A stretch of DNA of 64,000 nucleotides from Flavobacterium branchiicola (GCF_018383905.1 NZ_JAGYWA010000006.1:389634-453633); one strand, 5' to 3'; positions 33,506-42,169 are shown, numbered from the stretch's first letter. Notes: generated by a model not told the origin, from the sequence alone. Numbers and translations are program-made.

Positions 33506-33997
33506 AAAAGCGTAATCATCGCCGTTGTCATCAAAAACAACCTGAACATGCTCTAATAAAGATGTCGATAAAGAGATACCCTTAAAATCAGCTTTTACAG
33601 GGTATTTTTTATGATTTCTGTCTACGAGTACTGCTGTTTTGAATTTCTTTAGCGGAACATCGAGAAAATGACGAACAGCATAGATTAAAGTAGTGCCAGA
33701 GTTTAGTACGTCATCAACTAATACTAAACCTTTGTTTTGGTATTCTTCTTTAGTTAATGAAGTCTGGATTGCCAGCTGCGGATTTTGTTTGTCTACTTTA
33801 ACATCGCAGGTAGTAACTTTTAGTGTTGAAATACTGCTTAAAGCTAAGGCAATTTTTTGAGCAAAAACAGAACCGTTTGAAGCGATTCCGGCAATCACAA
33901 TTTCTTCTTCATCAACAAATGTTTCGTAGATTTGATAAGCGATACGTTTGATTTTGTGTTCGATTTCCTGATTGGTTAAGATGATATTCTTGCTCAT
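33497..33997 (-). CDS. phosphoribosyltransferase family protein (PyrR-like)
   Basis: 166 residues from the ATG at 33997 (MSKNIILTNQEIEHKIKRIA). A 24-residue upstream extension reads through repeat-derived sequence and is unlikely. The PRPP-binding motif is LVLVDDVLNSGTTLIYAV, and the hood and loop regions are IVIAGIASNGSVFAQ and VLVDRNHKKYPV. The pattern is closest to PyrR/purine PRTases; the exact base specificity is unclear. It converges with aroK. Confidence 0.87.
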   Translation of the reverse strand: MSKNIILTNQEIEHKIKRIAYQIYETFVDEEEIVIAGIASNGSVFAQKIALALSSISTLKVTTCDVKVDKQNPQLAIQTSLTKEEYQNKGLVLVDDVLNSGTTLIYAVRHFLDVPLKKFKTAVLVDRNHKKYPVKADFKGISLSTSLLEHVQVVFDDNGDDYAFLS

Positions 33998-34034
33998 GAT
34001 TTTATTTTTTTTGCTAATGTACAAATTTATAAAA

Positions 34035-34155
34035 TTTAAAATTCCAATCATTGAAATTCCAAATTCCAATTTTAGAAAATTAGCGTTTTGCTTTTTTTTG
34101 GAATTTGGACCCGAGCGATAGCGAACAGGCGAAGCAATTTTAAAAATTGGAATTT
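34035..34155. repeat. inverted-repeat element family D, copy 2
   Basis: The left arm AATTCCAAATTCCAATTTT faces the right arm AATTTTAAAAATTGGAATTT. The centre includes GGAATTTGGACCCGAGCGAT with AGCGAACAGGCGAAGC, a piece in the style of the flavobacterial GC-rich dispersed elements. It lies between the S4-protein gene and the PRTase gene, and its end overlaps the S4-protein stop. Confidence 0.7.
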
Positions 34156-34543
34156 AGATATCATCGTCTTCGTCAAAAATTTCGTTTCCGTATTCATCAA
34201 TATCTCTTCGGTCTTTTTTGGTAGGTCTTCCTGTACCGCTTTTACGATAATGTTCTTTAGAAAGTTTTAAAAGTTCTAAATGCGCATAAGCTTCAGGTGG
34301 AGTTTCATTTTTACGATATATATCAACAAGTTTTGCTCCCACACGATTCTCCGGAATATCTAGTACAGTAATGATTTGAGTAATCTGATCTTTTCTGAAG
34401 GTGATTTTGTCTGTAGGGAAAACTTCTTTTGAAGGTTTGGCAACCTGCCCATTTACTGTAATATGGTTTTTTTTGCATGCTTCAGTAACCATGTTTCTGG
34501 TTTTGTAATAACGCACGCACCATAAGTATTTATCTATTCTCAT
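34154..34543 (-). CDS. S4-domain RNA-binding protein (Hsp15/HslR type)
   Basis: 129 residues from the ATG at 34543 (MRIDKYLWCVRYYKTRNMVT). A longer frame starts inside AT-rich spacer. The S4 domain is residues 1-60, with ITVNGQVAKPSKEVFPTDKI. A basic, then very acidic tail follows (GTGRPTKKDRRDIDEYG, EDDDI). Hsp15-type proteins bind stalled 50S-peptidyl-tRNA complexes, so a ribosome-rescue role is inferred. Confidence 0.88.
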   Translation of the reverse strand: MRIDKYLWCVRYYKTRNMVTEACKKNHITVNGQVAKPSKEVFPTDKITFRKDQITQIITVLDIPENRVGAKLVDIYRKNETPPEAYAHLELLKLSKEHYRKSGTGRPTKKDRRDIDEYGNEIFDEDDDI

Positions 34544-34622
34544 AATTTTTCTAAATTCGAAGTTAAATTCTTTACAAAAATAAATCAATATTGTATCTTG
34601 CGCACCTAAAAAATTAACAATA

Positions 34623-35687
34623 ATGAATAAATTTAAATATTACTTTGTTTTATTACTGGCAGGTATTGCGATTGTTTCTTGCAACAAGAAAGATGATGAT
34701 GAAGTAGTGGTAGTTCCTTTGCGTGATTATACAGAGCAATACAAGGCAGATAATGATTCTATTACTAAATATTTAAAGACTCACTATATAAAGGAAGTTA
34801 CAGCCGATTTTGATATAACATTTGAAAAAATTCCTGCAGGTGGTGCTCAGGTTTCTGTTTGGGATCAACAAGATTATCCTTTGCAAAATAGAGATGTATA
34901 TAATGATGATATTACTTATAAAGTATATTATTTAGTATTAAATGAAGGGGTGGGTCAAAACCCTATCAATACAGATCGAATTAATGCGTCTTATGTAGGA
35001 AGTCTTTTGAATGGAACTGTGTTTGATACTTCAAATGGAATTCCAATAACTTTCGATTTATTTGTTTATGATGAGAAATCTGTTATTGAAGGATGGGCAG
35101 AAATTTTTCCAAAGTTTAAAACTGGAAATTCTACGACCGATGCTTCAGGCGTGGTAACTTATAATAATTTTGGTGCAGGTGTTATGTTTCTACCTTCTGG
35201 ATTGGGATATTATGCTTCAGGGCAAACGGATATTCCGGCATATTCTCCTTTAATGTTTAGTTTTAAATTAATGGGCTTAGCTCGTTGGGATCATGATAAA
35301 GATGGTGTTTTTGATTATAACGAAGATGTTAACGGTGACGGGTATACTTATAATTTAGCTGATAAAGTGAAGTATCCTAATCCTCCTGCTGCTTTAAAAT
35401 TGGTTGATGATACAGATGGAGACGGAACGCCTGATTTCTTGGATATTGATGATGATGGTGATGGTTATACCACTTTGTTTGAAATTACAAAACCAACAGG
35501 AGCTCCTGTTACTGGTATTAGTAAATATTATCCATATGATCCAATTCCGGATAGTCCTGTAACGCCAAATGTTGATGAAACTGAGACTTGGGGAATTCCT
35601 GCAGTTTTACCTAATGGAACTATTGATTATACTACTCCTGGTCGAAATAGACTTCATGTTGACAAAGATCATCACGCGATAAAATAA
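34623..35687 (+). CDS. FKBP-type peptidylprolyl isomerase lipoprotein with calcium-binding repeats
   Basis: 354 residues. The lipoprotein signal is LLLAGIAIVSC with Cys at 20. An FKBP-type domain (about 95-255) has DRINASYVGSLLNGTVFDTS and FGAGVMFLPSGLGYYASG, then IPAYSPLMFSFKLMGL. After it come Asp-rich calcium-binding repeats, DHDKDGVFDYNEDVNGDGY and DDTDGDGTPDFLDIDDDGDG. It probably folds envelope proteins. Divergent from the S4 gene, with its own terminator at 35710. Confidence 0.88.
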   Translation: MNKFKYYFVLLLAGIAIVSCNKKDDDEVVVVPLRDYTEQYKADNDSITKYLKTHYIKEVTADFDITFEKIPAGGAQVSVWDQQDYPLQNRDVYNDDITYKVYYLVLNEGVGQNPINTDRINASYVGSLLNGTVFDTSNGIPITFDLFVYDEKSVIEGWAEIFPKFKTGNSTTDASGVVTYNNFGAGVMFLPSGLGYYASGQTDIPAYSPLMFSFKLMGLARWDHDKDGVFDYNEDVNGDGYTYNLADKVKYPNPPAALKLVDDTDGDGTPDFLDIDDDGDGYTTLFEITKPTGAPVTGISKYYPYDPIPDSPVTPNVDETETWGIPAVLPNGTIDYTTPGRNRLHVDKDHHAIK

Positions 35688-35709
35688 CTCATATCTTTAT
35701 TTTGATATT

Positions 35710-35748
35710 TAAAGACCTGTTTGATTGTTTCAAACGGGTCTTTTTTTA
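35710..35748 (+). terminator. terminator after the FKBP gene
   Basis: AAAGACCTGTTTG and CAAACGGGTCTTT form a stem with an ATTGTTT loop and a T7 end. Confidence 0.9.
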
Positions 35749-35890
35749 TGCGGTTTGCAGAATAGGCTTTTTTTTGCCTAGAGGTTATAATTCTGATGTA
35801 TACGGGTAGTTTATTCTTACTGATAGTTTTATTCTCAGCTATAAGTTTTCTGTCGCAATATCATGATCTAAAAAAAAATATTATGAAAAC

Positions 35891-35928
35891 AAAAAACCTC
35901 GAAATTCACATTTCGAGGTTTTTTTTAT
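35891..35928 (-). terminator. terminator after the transketolase genes
   Basis: AAAAAACCTCGAAA and TTTCGAGGTTTTTT pair around TTCACA. It lies 20 bases past the stop of the C-terminal transketolase gene and can serve the minus strand. Confidence 0.9.
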
Positions 35929-35947
35929 AAAGTAAGAAAGTAAAAAA

Positions 35948-36901
35948 TTATTTTCTTTTGATTACTCTTTCTACAGCTTCAACAATCGCCTGATTGTTTA
36001 ATTTGTATTTTTCCATTAATTGCTCTGGAGTTCCAGATTCGCCAAAACTATCGTTTACGGCTACAAATTCTTGTGGAGTCGGTTGATTTAATGCTAATAC
36101 TCCGGAAATACTTTCACCAAGACCTCCAAGGTAGTTGTGTTCTTCTGCGGTAACGATGCACTTAGTTTTGCCAACTGATTTTAGAATTGCTTCTTCATCA
36201 AGAGGCTTAATAGTATGAATGTTGATTACTTCAGCAGAAATTCCTTTTGCTTCAAGAGCTTCAGCAGCAATAAGAGCTTCCCAAACTAAGTGACCTGTTG
36301 CTACAATTGTAACATCAGTTCCCTCGTTTAACATAATTGCTTTTCCAATTACGAAAGGTTCGTCAGCAGGAGTAAAGTTAGCTACAACCGGACGACCGAA
36401 ACGTAAATAAGCAGGACCGTGGTGATCTGCTAATGCTAATGTAGCTGCTTTTGTTTGGTTGTAATCACAAGTGTTGATTACGGTCATTCCAGGCAACATT
36501 TTCATTAAACCAATATCTTCAAGGATTTGGTGGGTTGCTCCGTCTTCTCCTAAAGTTAAACCAGCGTGAGAAGCACAGATTTTTACGTTTTTATCAGAAT
36601 AAGCAACAGATTGACGAATTTGGTCGTAAACTCTTCCTGTAGAGAAGTTAGCGAAAGTTCCTGTAAAAGGAATTTTTCCTCCAATAGTTAAACCAGCGGC
36701 AATTCCAATCATATTAGCTTCTGCAATACCAATTTGGAAAAAACGTTCCGGGTGATTTTTTTTGAAATCATCAAATTTTAATGATCCAATTAAATCAGCA
36801 CATAATGCTACAACATTTTCATTTTTTTGACCTAGTTCAGTCATTCCTGCTCCAAAACCCGAACGAGTATCTTTGCTTCCTGTATTTATATATTTTTTCA
36901 T
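35948..36901 (-). CDS. transketolase, C-terminal subunit
   Basis: 317 residues covering the pyrimidine-binding and C-terminal domains of transketolase: TRSGFGAGMTELGQKNENVV, ERFFQIGIAEANMIGIAAGL (the catalytic-type Glu), SHAGLTLGEDGATHQ, and the C-terminal VTAEEHNYLGGLGESI. It needs the N-terminal subunit encoded upstream (36978-37826) for ThDP binding. It acts in the non-oxidative pentose phosphate pathway. The two genes are separated by 76 bases of repeat-like sequence. Confidence 0.94.
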   Translation of the reverse strand: MKKYINTGSKDTRSGFGAGMTELGQKNENVVALCADLIGSLKFDDFKKNHPERFFQIGIAEANMIGIAAGLTIGGKIPFTGTFANFSTGRVYDQIRQSVAYSDKNVKICASHAGLTLGEDGATHQILEDIGLMKMLPGMTVINTCDYNQTKAATLALADHHGPAYLRFGRPVVANFTPADEPFVIGKAIMLNEGTDVTIVATGHLVWEALIAAEALEAKGISAEVINIHTIKPLDEEAILKSVGKTKCIVTAEEHNYLGGLGESISGVLALNQPTPQEFVAVNDSFGESGTPEQLMEKYKLNNQAIVEAVERVIKRK

Positions 36902-36904
36902 TTT

Positions 36905-36975
36905 TATATGTATGCTTTATGCAATAGGCTACACGCAATAGGCTTAAAAGCTTACTGCTTATGGCTTAAAGCTTT
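36905..36975. repeat. GCTTA-rich degenerate repeat between the transketolase halves
   Basis: CAATAGGCTACACGCAATAGG, then AAGCTTACTGCTTATGGCTT: short imperfect direct repeats of TGCTTA/GGCTTA/AATAGGCT. The spacer at 60256-60340 has the same vocabulary (TTAGGCTTTAGGC; GGCTTACTGCTTAAAGC). Confidence 0.6.
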
Positions 36976-36977
36976 TT

Positions 36978-37826
36978 TTAATAGTCTGCTAAAGTTGAAA
37001 TGTTTTGAGCTAAAGCACTTGCCAATTGATCATTGTTTGGTGCTTTACCGTGCCAAGCATGTGTATGCATCATAAAATCAACACCGTTACCCATTTCAGT
37101 ATGTAATAAAATACAAACTGGTTTTCCTTTTCCTGTTCTTGATTTAGCATCATTTAATCCGGCAAGAATAGCATCAATGCTGTTTCCTGCTTTGATTTCT
37201 AAAACATCCCAGTCAAAAGCTTCAAATTTAGCACGAATGCTTCCCATTGGTAAAACTTCGTCTGTTGTTCCGTCAATTTGTTTTCCGTTAAGGTCAATAG
37301 TAGCGATAATGTTGTCTACTTTTTTTGCAGAAGCATACATGATTGCTTCCCAGTTTTGACCTTCCTGTAACTCGCCATCTCCATGCAAAGAATAGATTAA
37401 ATGATTGTCTCCATTTAATTTTTTTGCCTGAGCTGCACCAAGAGCAACAGATAAACCTTGTCCTAATGAACCAGAAGCAATACGAACTCCAGGCAAACCT
37501 TCGTGAGTTGTAGGGTGTCCTTGTAAACGAGAGTTTAATAATCTGAAAGTTGCTAGTTCTGAAACAGGAAAATAACCACTACGTGCTAAAACGCTATAAA
37601 AGACAGGAGAAATATGACCATTTGAAAGGAAAAATAAATCTTCTCCAATTCCATTCATATCAAAACCTTCTTTGCGCTCCATAATATTTTGGTATAAGGT
37701 TACCAAAAATTCAGTACAACCTAGAGAACCACCTGGGTGACCTGAGTTGACAGCATGTACCATTCGAAGAATATCTCTTCTAACTTGGATAGTTAAATCG
37801 CTTAATTGTTGTGTGTTAGGCTTCAT
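36978..37826 (-). CDS. transketolase, N-terminal (ThDP-binding) subunit
   Basis: 282 residues. AVNSGHPGGSLGCTEFLVTL is the transketolase start. LSNGHISPVFYSVLARSG, GSLGQGLSVALGAA and LHGDGELQEGQNWEAIMYA follow; the latter is the GDG..N ThDP/Mg motif. The gene ends where a full transketolase would continue, and the rest is the next gene downstream. Such a split is common in Bacteroidota and archaea. A complete promoter lies at 37852-37883. Confidence 0.94.
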   Translation of the reverse strand: MKPNTQQLSDLTIQVRRDILRMVHAVNSGHPGGSLGCTEFLVTLYQNIMERKEGFDMNGIGEDLFFLSNGHISPVFYSVLARSGYFPVSELATFRLLNSRLQGHPTTHEGLPGVRIASGSLGQGLSVALGAAQAKKLNGDNHLIYSLHGDGELQEGQNWEAIMYASAKKVDNIIATIDLNGKQIDGTTDEVLPMGSIRAKFEAFDWDVLEIKAGNSIDAILAGLNDAKSRTGKGKPVCILLHTEMGNGVDFMMHTHAWHGKAPNNDQLASALAQNISTLADY

Positions 37827-37851
37827 TTTGTATGTAAAAGTTAAACTGGGG

Positions 37852-37883
37852 CAAAAGTAATCGTTATTTTGCGGGGAGACAAA
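37852..37883 (-). promoter_or_regulatory. promoter of the split transketolase operon
   Basis: TTTG (37880-37883), 20 bases, TACTTTTG (37852-37859) on the minus strand: a consensus match in both boxes, about 25 bases before the ATG. Confidence 0.82.
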
Positions 37884-38047
37884 TGATTTTCTGCTTTAGT
37901 TTACTATAATTGTGAAATTTCGTATGTTTTCTGTTAATCGTATAAAAAGGGATTAAATGCACGAAATTTTTTAAGTATTATTCTTAATTGACCGTAGAAA
38001 TTGGGATTTTAAAAAAGAATATGAAGGTTTGGATAGGCCGAGATATA

Positions 38048-38118
38048 ATTTTGCCACAGATTATAATGAGTAAGTAAATTAAAAAATAAGCATTAGTTAA
38101 TATAATCTGTGGCAAAAT
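38048..38118. repeat. family B palindromic element (71 bp, perfect 18-bp arms)
   Basis: ATTTTGCCACAGATTATA (38048-38065) and TATAATCTGTGGCAAAAT (38101-38118) are perfect reverse complements around 35 AT-rich bases. Diverged or one-armed relatives are at 12376-12405 and 19345-19405. It lies in the 311-base spacer between the transketolase genes and the acidic protein gene, where nothing else beyond the promoter was seen. Confidence 0.85.
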
Positions 38119-38138
38119 AGGATTAAAGCAAAATAAGT

Positions 38139-38438
38139 TTAGTTGGTGTCGCTTTCGCTGTAAAAATTGTTTTCTTCATCTTCAGATCCAATTTCTTCCT
38201 GTTCGTCATCAAGTTCTGAACCTGGAATATCTAAATCGTTTCCAAGTTTATCACTGTTTTGTTTCCATTGATGATCTTTGGGAATAATAGTTTCGTCGGT
38301 TGAAATTTCTTCCAGATCAATTTCATCAAGTTTGTCTTCCTGATTGTAAATATCTTCACTTGCCGGATAATCTAAATTTTCCAGATTTCTTTCGATTTCA
38401 TTTTCGTTTGCTGCGTTTTTATCGTCTGAATTGATCAT
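38139..38438 (-). CDS. small acidic protein, unknown
   Basis: 99 residues, extremely rich in Glu, Asp and Asn (e.g. QEEIGSEDEENNFYSESD), with no hydrophobic stretch and no Cys. It is probably disordered and cytoplasmic. The N-terminus MINSDDKNAANENEIERNL begins a composition like that of other short flavobacterial acidic proteins. It stands alone beside a palindromic element. No function is proposed. Confidence 0.6.
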   Translation of the reverse strand: MINSDDKNAANENEIERNLENLDYPASEDIYNQEDKLDEIDLEEISTDETIIPKDHQWKQNSDKLGNDLDIPGSELDDEQEEIGSEDEENNFYSESDTN

Positions 38439-38605
38439 AATTTCTAATTTTTTAATGGATATTAAAGTTATGAAATTATTGGATTCAGAATGTTATATGT
38501 TTTAATTACAAAGTTTTAGTATTTACATTCTTTTAAAAAAAAGTGATTTTTTAAGTTTCAGTTTTCAGGTTTAGGAAATAATTATCTCATTTTCTAATTG
38601 GTATA

Positions 38606-39466
38606 TTATCTAATTGAAGAAATCTCTTTCCATGTTACTAATTGAATATTGTTTTCCTGAAGTATTAATTTACATTCTTCACTTGTAAAGAAATCAAAAT
38701 CGATCTGACGCCATTCGGAACCAAAATTTGGATGATCTACGGTAATTCCTTGCATTTCAAAATCATCAAAAGCAGGATGAAGCAAGAAGACATTGAATCC
38801 TGGTTTTGTGTTTTCTAAAGCTTTTGCATAAGAAGTTCTCAGTTCGCCTTTTGAGAAGTCACTGAAATGTCCAATTAAAAGATGGTCTGCTACAAGAGTA
38901 TCCTCGAAATTATATTTTTCGTCAGATAAACGAATTGATTCTACAAATTGCTTGTTGATGAAAACAGGTAGATTGTAGATTCTTCCAAGTTCTTTGTAGA
39001 TTTCTAAAATTTCGGGAGTAACGCCAATACTACACATGTGTGAGTCGAGATGTGTAGGTTTGATTCCGAATTTTAAAGCTTTTTCAATTTGTGCAGTAAG
39101 TTCCTTTTTAATTTCAGAAAGCTTTGCATTTTCTTTAAAATCTTTTCTGGTTTTATAAAAATAACCGTTTTGATCGGTTAAACTCGAAACTTCAGAAACA
39201 GGAAGAACCGGACCAAATTTATAATTTTCCCATTCACAAGTTAGGGTTAAGTGTATACCGCAATCGTAATTTGGGTTGTTTTTAGCAAAGACAGCCATTT
39301 CATAAAACCATGGACAAGGTACCATTATGCTATAGGAGTTTACAGATCCGTTTTGGAGTGCTTTTATGGTTGCTTGGTTTTCTGAATGTGATAATCCGGC
39401 ATCATCGGCATGAATGATTAATAGTTTGGCGTTTTCAGGATATCCAAGTTTTTGAGATAAGTTCAT
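38606..39466 (-). CDS. ChbG/YdjC-type carbohydrate deacetylase
   Basis: 286 residues of the YdjC/ChbG family. AKLLIIHADDAGLSHSENQA holds the metal-binding Asp pair, CGIHLTLTCEW a conserved His, and PTHLDSHMCSIGVTPEIL the HxxxH-like metal site. FLLHPAFDD lies near the end. ChbG removes one N-acetyl group from chitooligosaccharides. The substrate here is inferred only from the family, and no chitin genes are nearby. Confidence 0.88.
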   Translation of the reverse strand: MNLSQKLGYPENAKLLIIHADDAGLSHSENQATIKALQNGSVNSYSIMVPCPWFYEMAVFAKNNPNYDCGIHLTLTCEWENYKFGPVLPVSEVSSLTDQNGYFYKTRKDFKENAKLSEIKKELTAQIEKALKFGIKPTHLDSHMCSIGVTPEILEIYKELGRIYNLPVFINKQFVESIRLSDEKYNFEDTLVADHLLIGHFSDFSKGELRTSYAKALENTKPGFNVFLLHPAFDDFEMQGITVDHPNFGSEWRQIDFDFFTSEECKLILQENNIQLVTWKEISSIR

Positions 39467-39617
39467 TTTGTATGTGTTTTTTGCACGCAGATTTTCGCGA
39501 ATTTAAACGGATTTTTTATTGTTATGTTTGTGCCTTGCGGGGCTTCGACTTCGCTAAGCTTGACAATGACTATTTATTCAAATTTAAAGATTTCTAATGG
39601 AACTGTCATTTTTTCTT

Positions 39618-39710
39618 GCGTTAGGGATAGAAACGGATAGCCCACAGCCTGACGAAGGAAGTGCGAGGACTTGCAGCGGATAGCCCGACCGGAGGGAACG
39701 CCCAGAATAT
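39618..39710. repeat. dispersed intergenic element family E, copy 2
   Basis: Starts GCGTTAGGGATAGAAACGG and ends GGAGGGAACGCCCAGAATAT. Its interior, with CGGATAGCCC twice, is more GC-rich than its surroundings. It shares both ends with the copy at 19925-20030. The rest of the 394-base spacer (39467-39860) holds short AT-rich direct repeats of TTTCAAGTTT and ATCTAATTT type and the tgt promoter. Confidence 0.75.
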
Positions 39711-39832
39711 TTAAATTCTAATTTTTGAAATTTCAAACTTCAAGTTTCAGGTTTTCTTTGTTTCATGTTTCAAGTTGATTATCTAATTTTCTAATTGCCA
39801 AATTATCTAATTTATTTTCTCTGAAATTAGCT

Positions 39833-39840
39833 TATCTTTG
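39833..39840 (+). promoter_or_regulatory. -7 box of the tgt promoter
   Basis: TATCTTTG followed by CGG, 20 bases before the tgt ATG. A convincing -33 TTG was not found at the right distance. Confidence 0.55.
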
Positions 39841-39860
39841 CGGACTGAAAAAAGAAACAG

Positions 39861-40991
39861 ATGAAGTTTGATTTATTACAAAAAGATCCGCAATCGAAAG
39901 CGAGAGCAGGAAGTATAACTACAGATCACGGCGTAATTGAAACGCCTATTTTTATGCCTGTTGGAACGGTAGCTTCTGTAAAAGGAGTGCATCAGCGTGA
40001 ATTAAAAGACGATATTAATCCGGATATTATCCTTGGAAATACCTATCATTTATATTTGCGTCCGCAGACAGAAATTCTTGAAAAAGCAGGAGGATTGCAT
40101 AAATTCATGAACTGGGATCGTAATATTTTGACAGATTCTGGTGGATATCAGGTTTACTCTCTTTCTAATAATCGAAAAATTAAAGAAGAAGGAGTAAAGT
40201 TCAAATCGCATATTGATGGTTCTTATCACTTTTTTACTCCGGAAAATGTAATGGAAATTCAGCGTACCATTGGAGCCGATATTATTATGGCTTTTGATGA
40301 GTGTACACCATATCCTTGTGATTACAGATATGCGCAGCGTTCGATGCACATGACACACCGTTGGTTAGATCGTTGTATTAATCATTTAGATAAGGTTCCT
40401 TATAAATATGGTTACGAGCAAACGTTTTTCCCGATTGTTCAGGGAAGTACTTATAAAGATTTACGTCGTCAGTCTGCAGAATATATTGCAAATGCAGGTC
40501 AGCAAGGAAACGCTATTGGTGGATTATCAGTAGGAGAGCCAGCTGAAGAAATGTATGCTATGACCGAAGTAGTTTGTGAAATTCTTCCGGAAGATAAACC
40601 TCGTTATTTAATGGGTGTTGGAACACCAATTAATATTTTGGAAAATATTGCATTAGGAATTGATATGTTTGACTGTGTTATGCCAACGCGTAATGCAAGA
40701 AACGGTATGTTGTTTACGGCAAACGGAACAATCAACATCAAAAATAAAAAATGGGAAGCTGATTTTTCTCCAATTGACGAAATGGGACACACTTTTGTAG
40801 ACACAGAATATACAAAAGCATATTTACGTCACTTATTTGCGGCCAACGAATATTTAGGAAAACAAATTGCAACGATTCATAATCTTGGTTTTTATATGTG
40901 GTTGGTTCGTGAAGCAAGAAAACATATCTTAGCCGGCGATTTTAGACCTTGGAAAGAGATGATGGTTAAAAATATGAGCCAAAGACTTTAA
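39861..40991 (+). CDS. tgt: queuine tRNA-ribosyltransferase
   Basis: 376 residues, TIM-barrel Tgt. ETPIFMPVGTVASVKGV begins the fold. LTDSGGYQVYSLS and IMAFDECTPYP hold catalytic and binding Asp residues, GGLSVGEP follows, and FDCVMPTRNARNG is the canonical C-terminal active-site motif with the nucleophilic Asp. The zinc site of most bacterial Tgt (CxC..C) is missing: here the segment is FSPIDEMGHTFVDTEYTKAY with no Cys. The enzyme swaps the wobble G of some tRNAs for a queuosine precursor. Next to lptF/G. Confidence 0.95.
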   Translation: MKFDLLQKDPQSKARAGSITTDHGVIETPIFMPVGTVASVKGVHQRELKDDINPDIILGNTYHLYLRPQTEILEKAGGLHKFMNWDRNILTDSGGYQVYSLSNNRKIKEEGVKFKSHIDGSYHFFTPENVMEIQRTIGADIIMAFDECTPYPCDYRYAQRSMHMTHRWLDRCINHLDKVPYKYGYEQTFFPIVQGSTYKDLRRQSAEYIANAGQQGNAIGGLSVGEPAEEMYAMTEVVCEILPEDKPRYLMGVGTPINILENIALGIDMFDCVMPTRNARNGMLFTANGTINIKNKKWEADFSPIDEMGHTFVDTEYTKAYLRHLFAANEYLGKQIATIHNLGFYMWLVREARKHILAGDFRPWKEMMVKNMSQRL

Positions 40992-40997
40992 AATATA

Positions 40998-41060
40998 GTT
41001 TCAAGTTTGAGGTTTTAAGTTTCATGTTCTGCAGAGAACGTGAAACTTAAAACTTGAAAC
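40998..41060. repeat. long inverted repeat between tgt and lptF/G
   Basis: The left arm has GTTTCAAGTTTGAGGTTTTA and AGTTTCATGTTCT. The right arm (AGAACGTGAAACTTAAAACT, then TGAAAC) is nearly complementary, with a GC loop. Both genes are on the plus strand, so the hairpin would be transcribed. It has no T tract and is unlikely to be a terminator. Confidence 0.72.
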
Positions 41061-41080
41061 AAAAAAAACAAAAATTATAT

Positions 41081-42169
41081 ATGCTGACGATAATAGATAA
41101 GTATATTTTAAAAAGATATTTAGCCACTTTCTCGGTGATGATCTTATTATTTATTCCGATTGGAATTGTAATTGACGTTTCTGAAAAGGTGAATAAAATG
41201 CTGGAAAACAAGATTCCGTTTATGGATATTGCTTTCTATTATTACAATTTTACCGTTTACTTCGCAAATTCATTATTTCCAATATTTCTGTTTTTATCGG
41301 TAATTTGGTTTACATCAAAATTGGCAAATAATACAGAAATTATTGCGATTTTAAGTTCTGGAATCTCGTTTACACGTTTCTTAAGACCTTATATTATTGG
41401 AGCTTCAATCGTTTCGGTTTTTGTGCTTTTAATGGGGTTTTTTATTGTTCCAGCCGCGAGTGAGGGTTTTAATAATTTTAGATATACGTATTTAAAAGGA
41501 AATGGTAAAGAGCTTATGCGCGGTGAAAACACCAATGTTTACCGTCAGATTAATGATCACGATTTCATTTTTGTAAATAGTTTTAACGAAGAATCAAAAA
41601 CGGCTTTTAATTTTACGTTAGAGCATTTTGATAAAGAGAAATTAACCTATAAAATCTCGGCTAGCCGTATTAAATGGGATCCAAAAAAGAAAACCTATAT
41701 TTTATATGATTACACCAAGAGAACGCTTGGCGAATTGAATGATGTAATCGAAAAGGATCCTGAAAAAGAGGTTAAGTTTAAATTTGAATTGGCCGATTTA
41801 ACGCCGGTTGTATATATAGCAGAGACACTTTCTTTAGGAAAACTGATAGACTTTATTGATAAGGAAAGAAAAAGAGGTTCCGGGAATATAAATACATATT
41901 TAGTAGTTCTGTATAAAAAATACAGCGTTCCGGTTTCTGCCTTTATTTTGACTATTATTGCCGTTGCAGTTTCGTCTATGAAACGTCGTGGTGGTATGGG
42001 AACCAATTTAGCTATCGGAATTGCAATTGCCTTTTCATTTGTGTTTTTTGATAAAATATTTGGTACTCTTGCCGAAAAATCTACATTCTCACCATTATTA
42101 GCTGTCTGGTTTCCGAATATTGTTTTCGGGATTTTAGCAGTTTACTTATTACGCAATGCGAAACGATAA
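41081..42169 (+). CDS. LptF/LptG family permease
   Basis: 362 residues from the ATG at 41081 (MLTIIDKYILKRYLATFSVM); an upstream TTG extends into the inverted repeat. Two helices at the N-terminus (about 13-35, 55-80), a third near 99-125, a large periplasmic beta-jellyroll-like domain (about 130-260) and three C-terminal helices (SAFILTIIAVAVSSMKRRG onward) give the LptF/G plan. It would export lipopolysaccharide with LptBC. Which of the two it is cannot be decided. Its 3' end overlaps the EamA gene by 14 bases. Confidence 0.9.
   Translation: MLTIIDKYILKRYLATFSVMILLFIPIGIVIDVSEKVNKMLENKIPFMDIAFYYYNFTVYFANSLFPIFLFLSVIWFTSKLANNTEIIAILSSGISFTRFLRPYIIGASIVSVFVLLMGFFIVPAASEGFNNFRYTYLKGNGKELMRGENTNVYRQINDHDFIFVNSFNEESKTAFNFTLEHFDKEKLTYKISASRIKWDPKKKTYILYDYTKRTLGELNDVIEKDPEKEVKFKFELADLTPVVYIAETLSLGKLIDFIDKERKRGSGNINTYLVVLYKKYSVPVSAFILTIIAVAVSSMKRRGGMGTNLAIGIAIAFSFVFFDKIFGTLAEKSTFSPLLAVWFPNIVFGILAVYLLRNAKR

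Noticed and set aside
35796..35930. Short hydrophobic frame starting MYTGSLFLLIVLFSAI
   Set aside because: The frame reads on through the terminator at 35891-35928 and has no upstream signal, so it is unlikely to be a gene.
35948..37826. Frameshifted transketolase
   Set aside because: The two frames are separate complete genes with their own starts and 76 bases between them; split transketolases are established in Bacteroidota.
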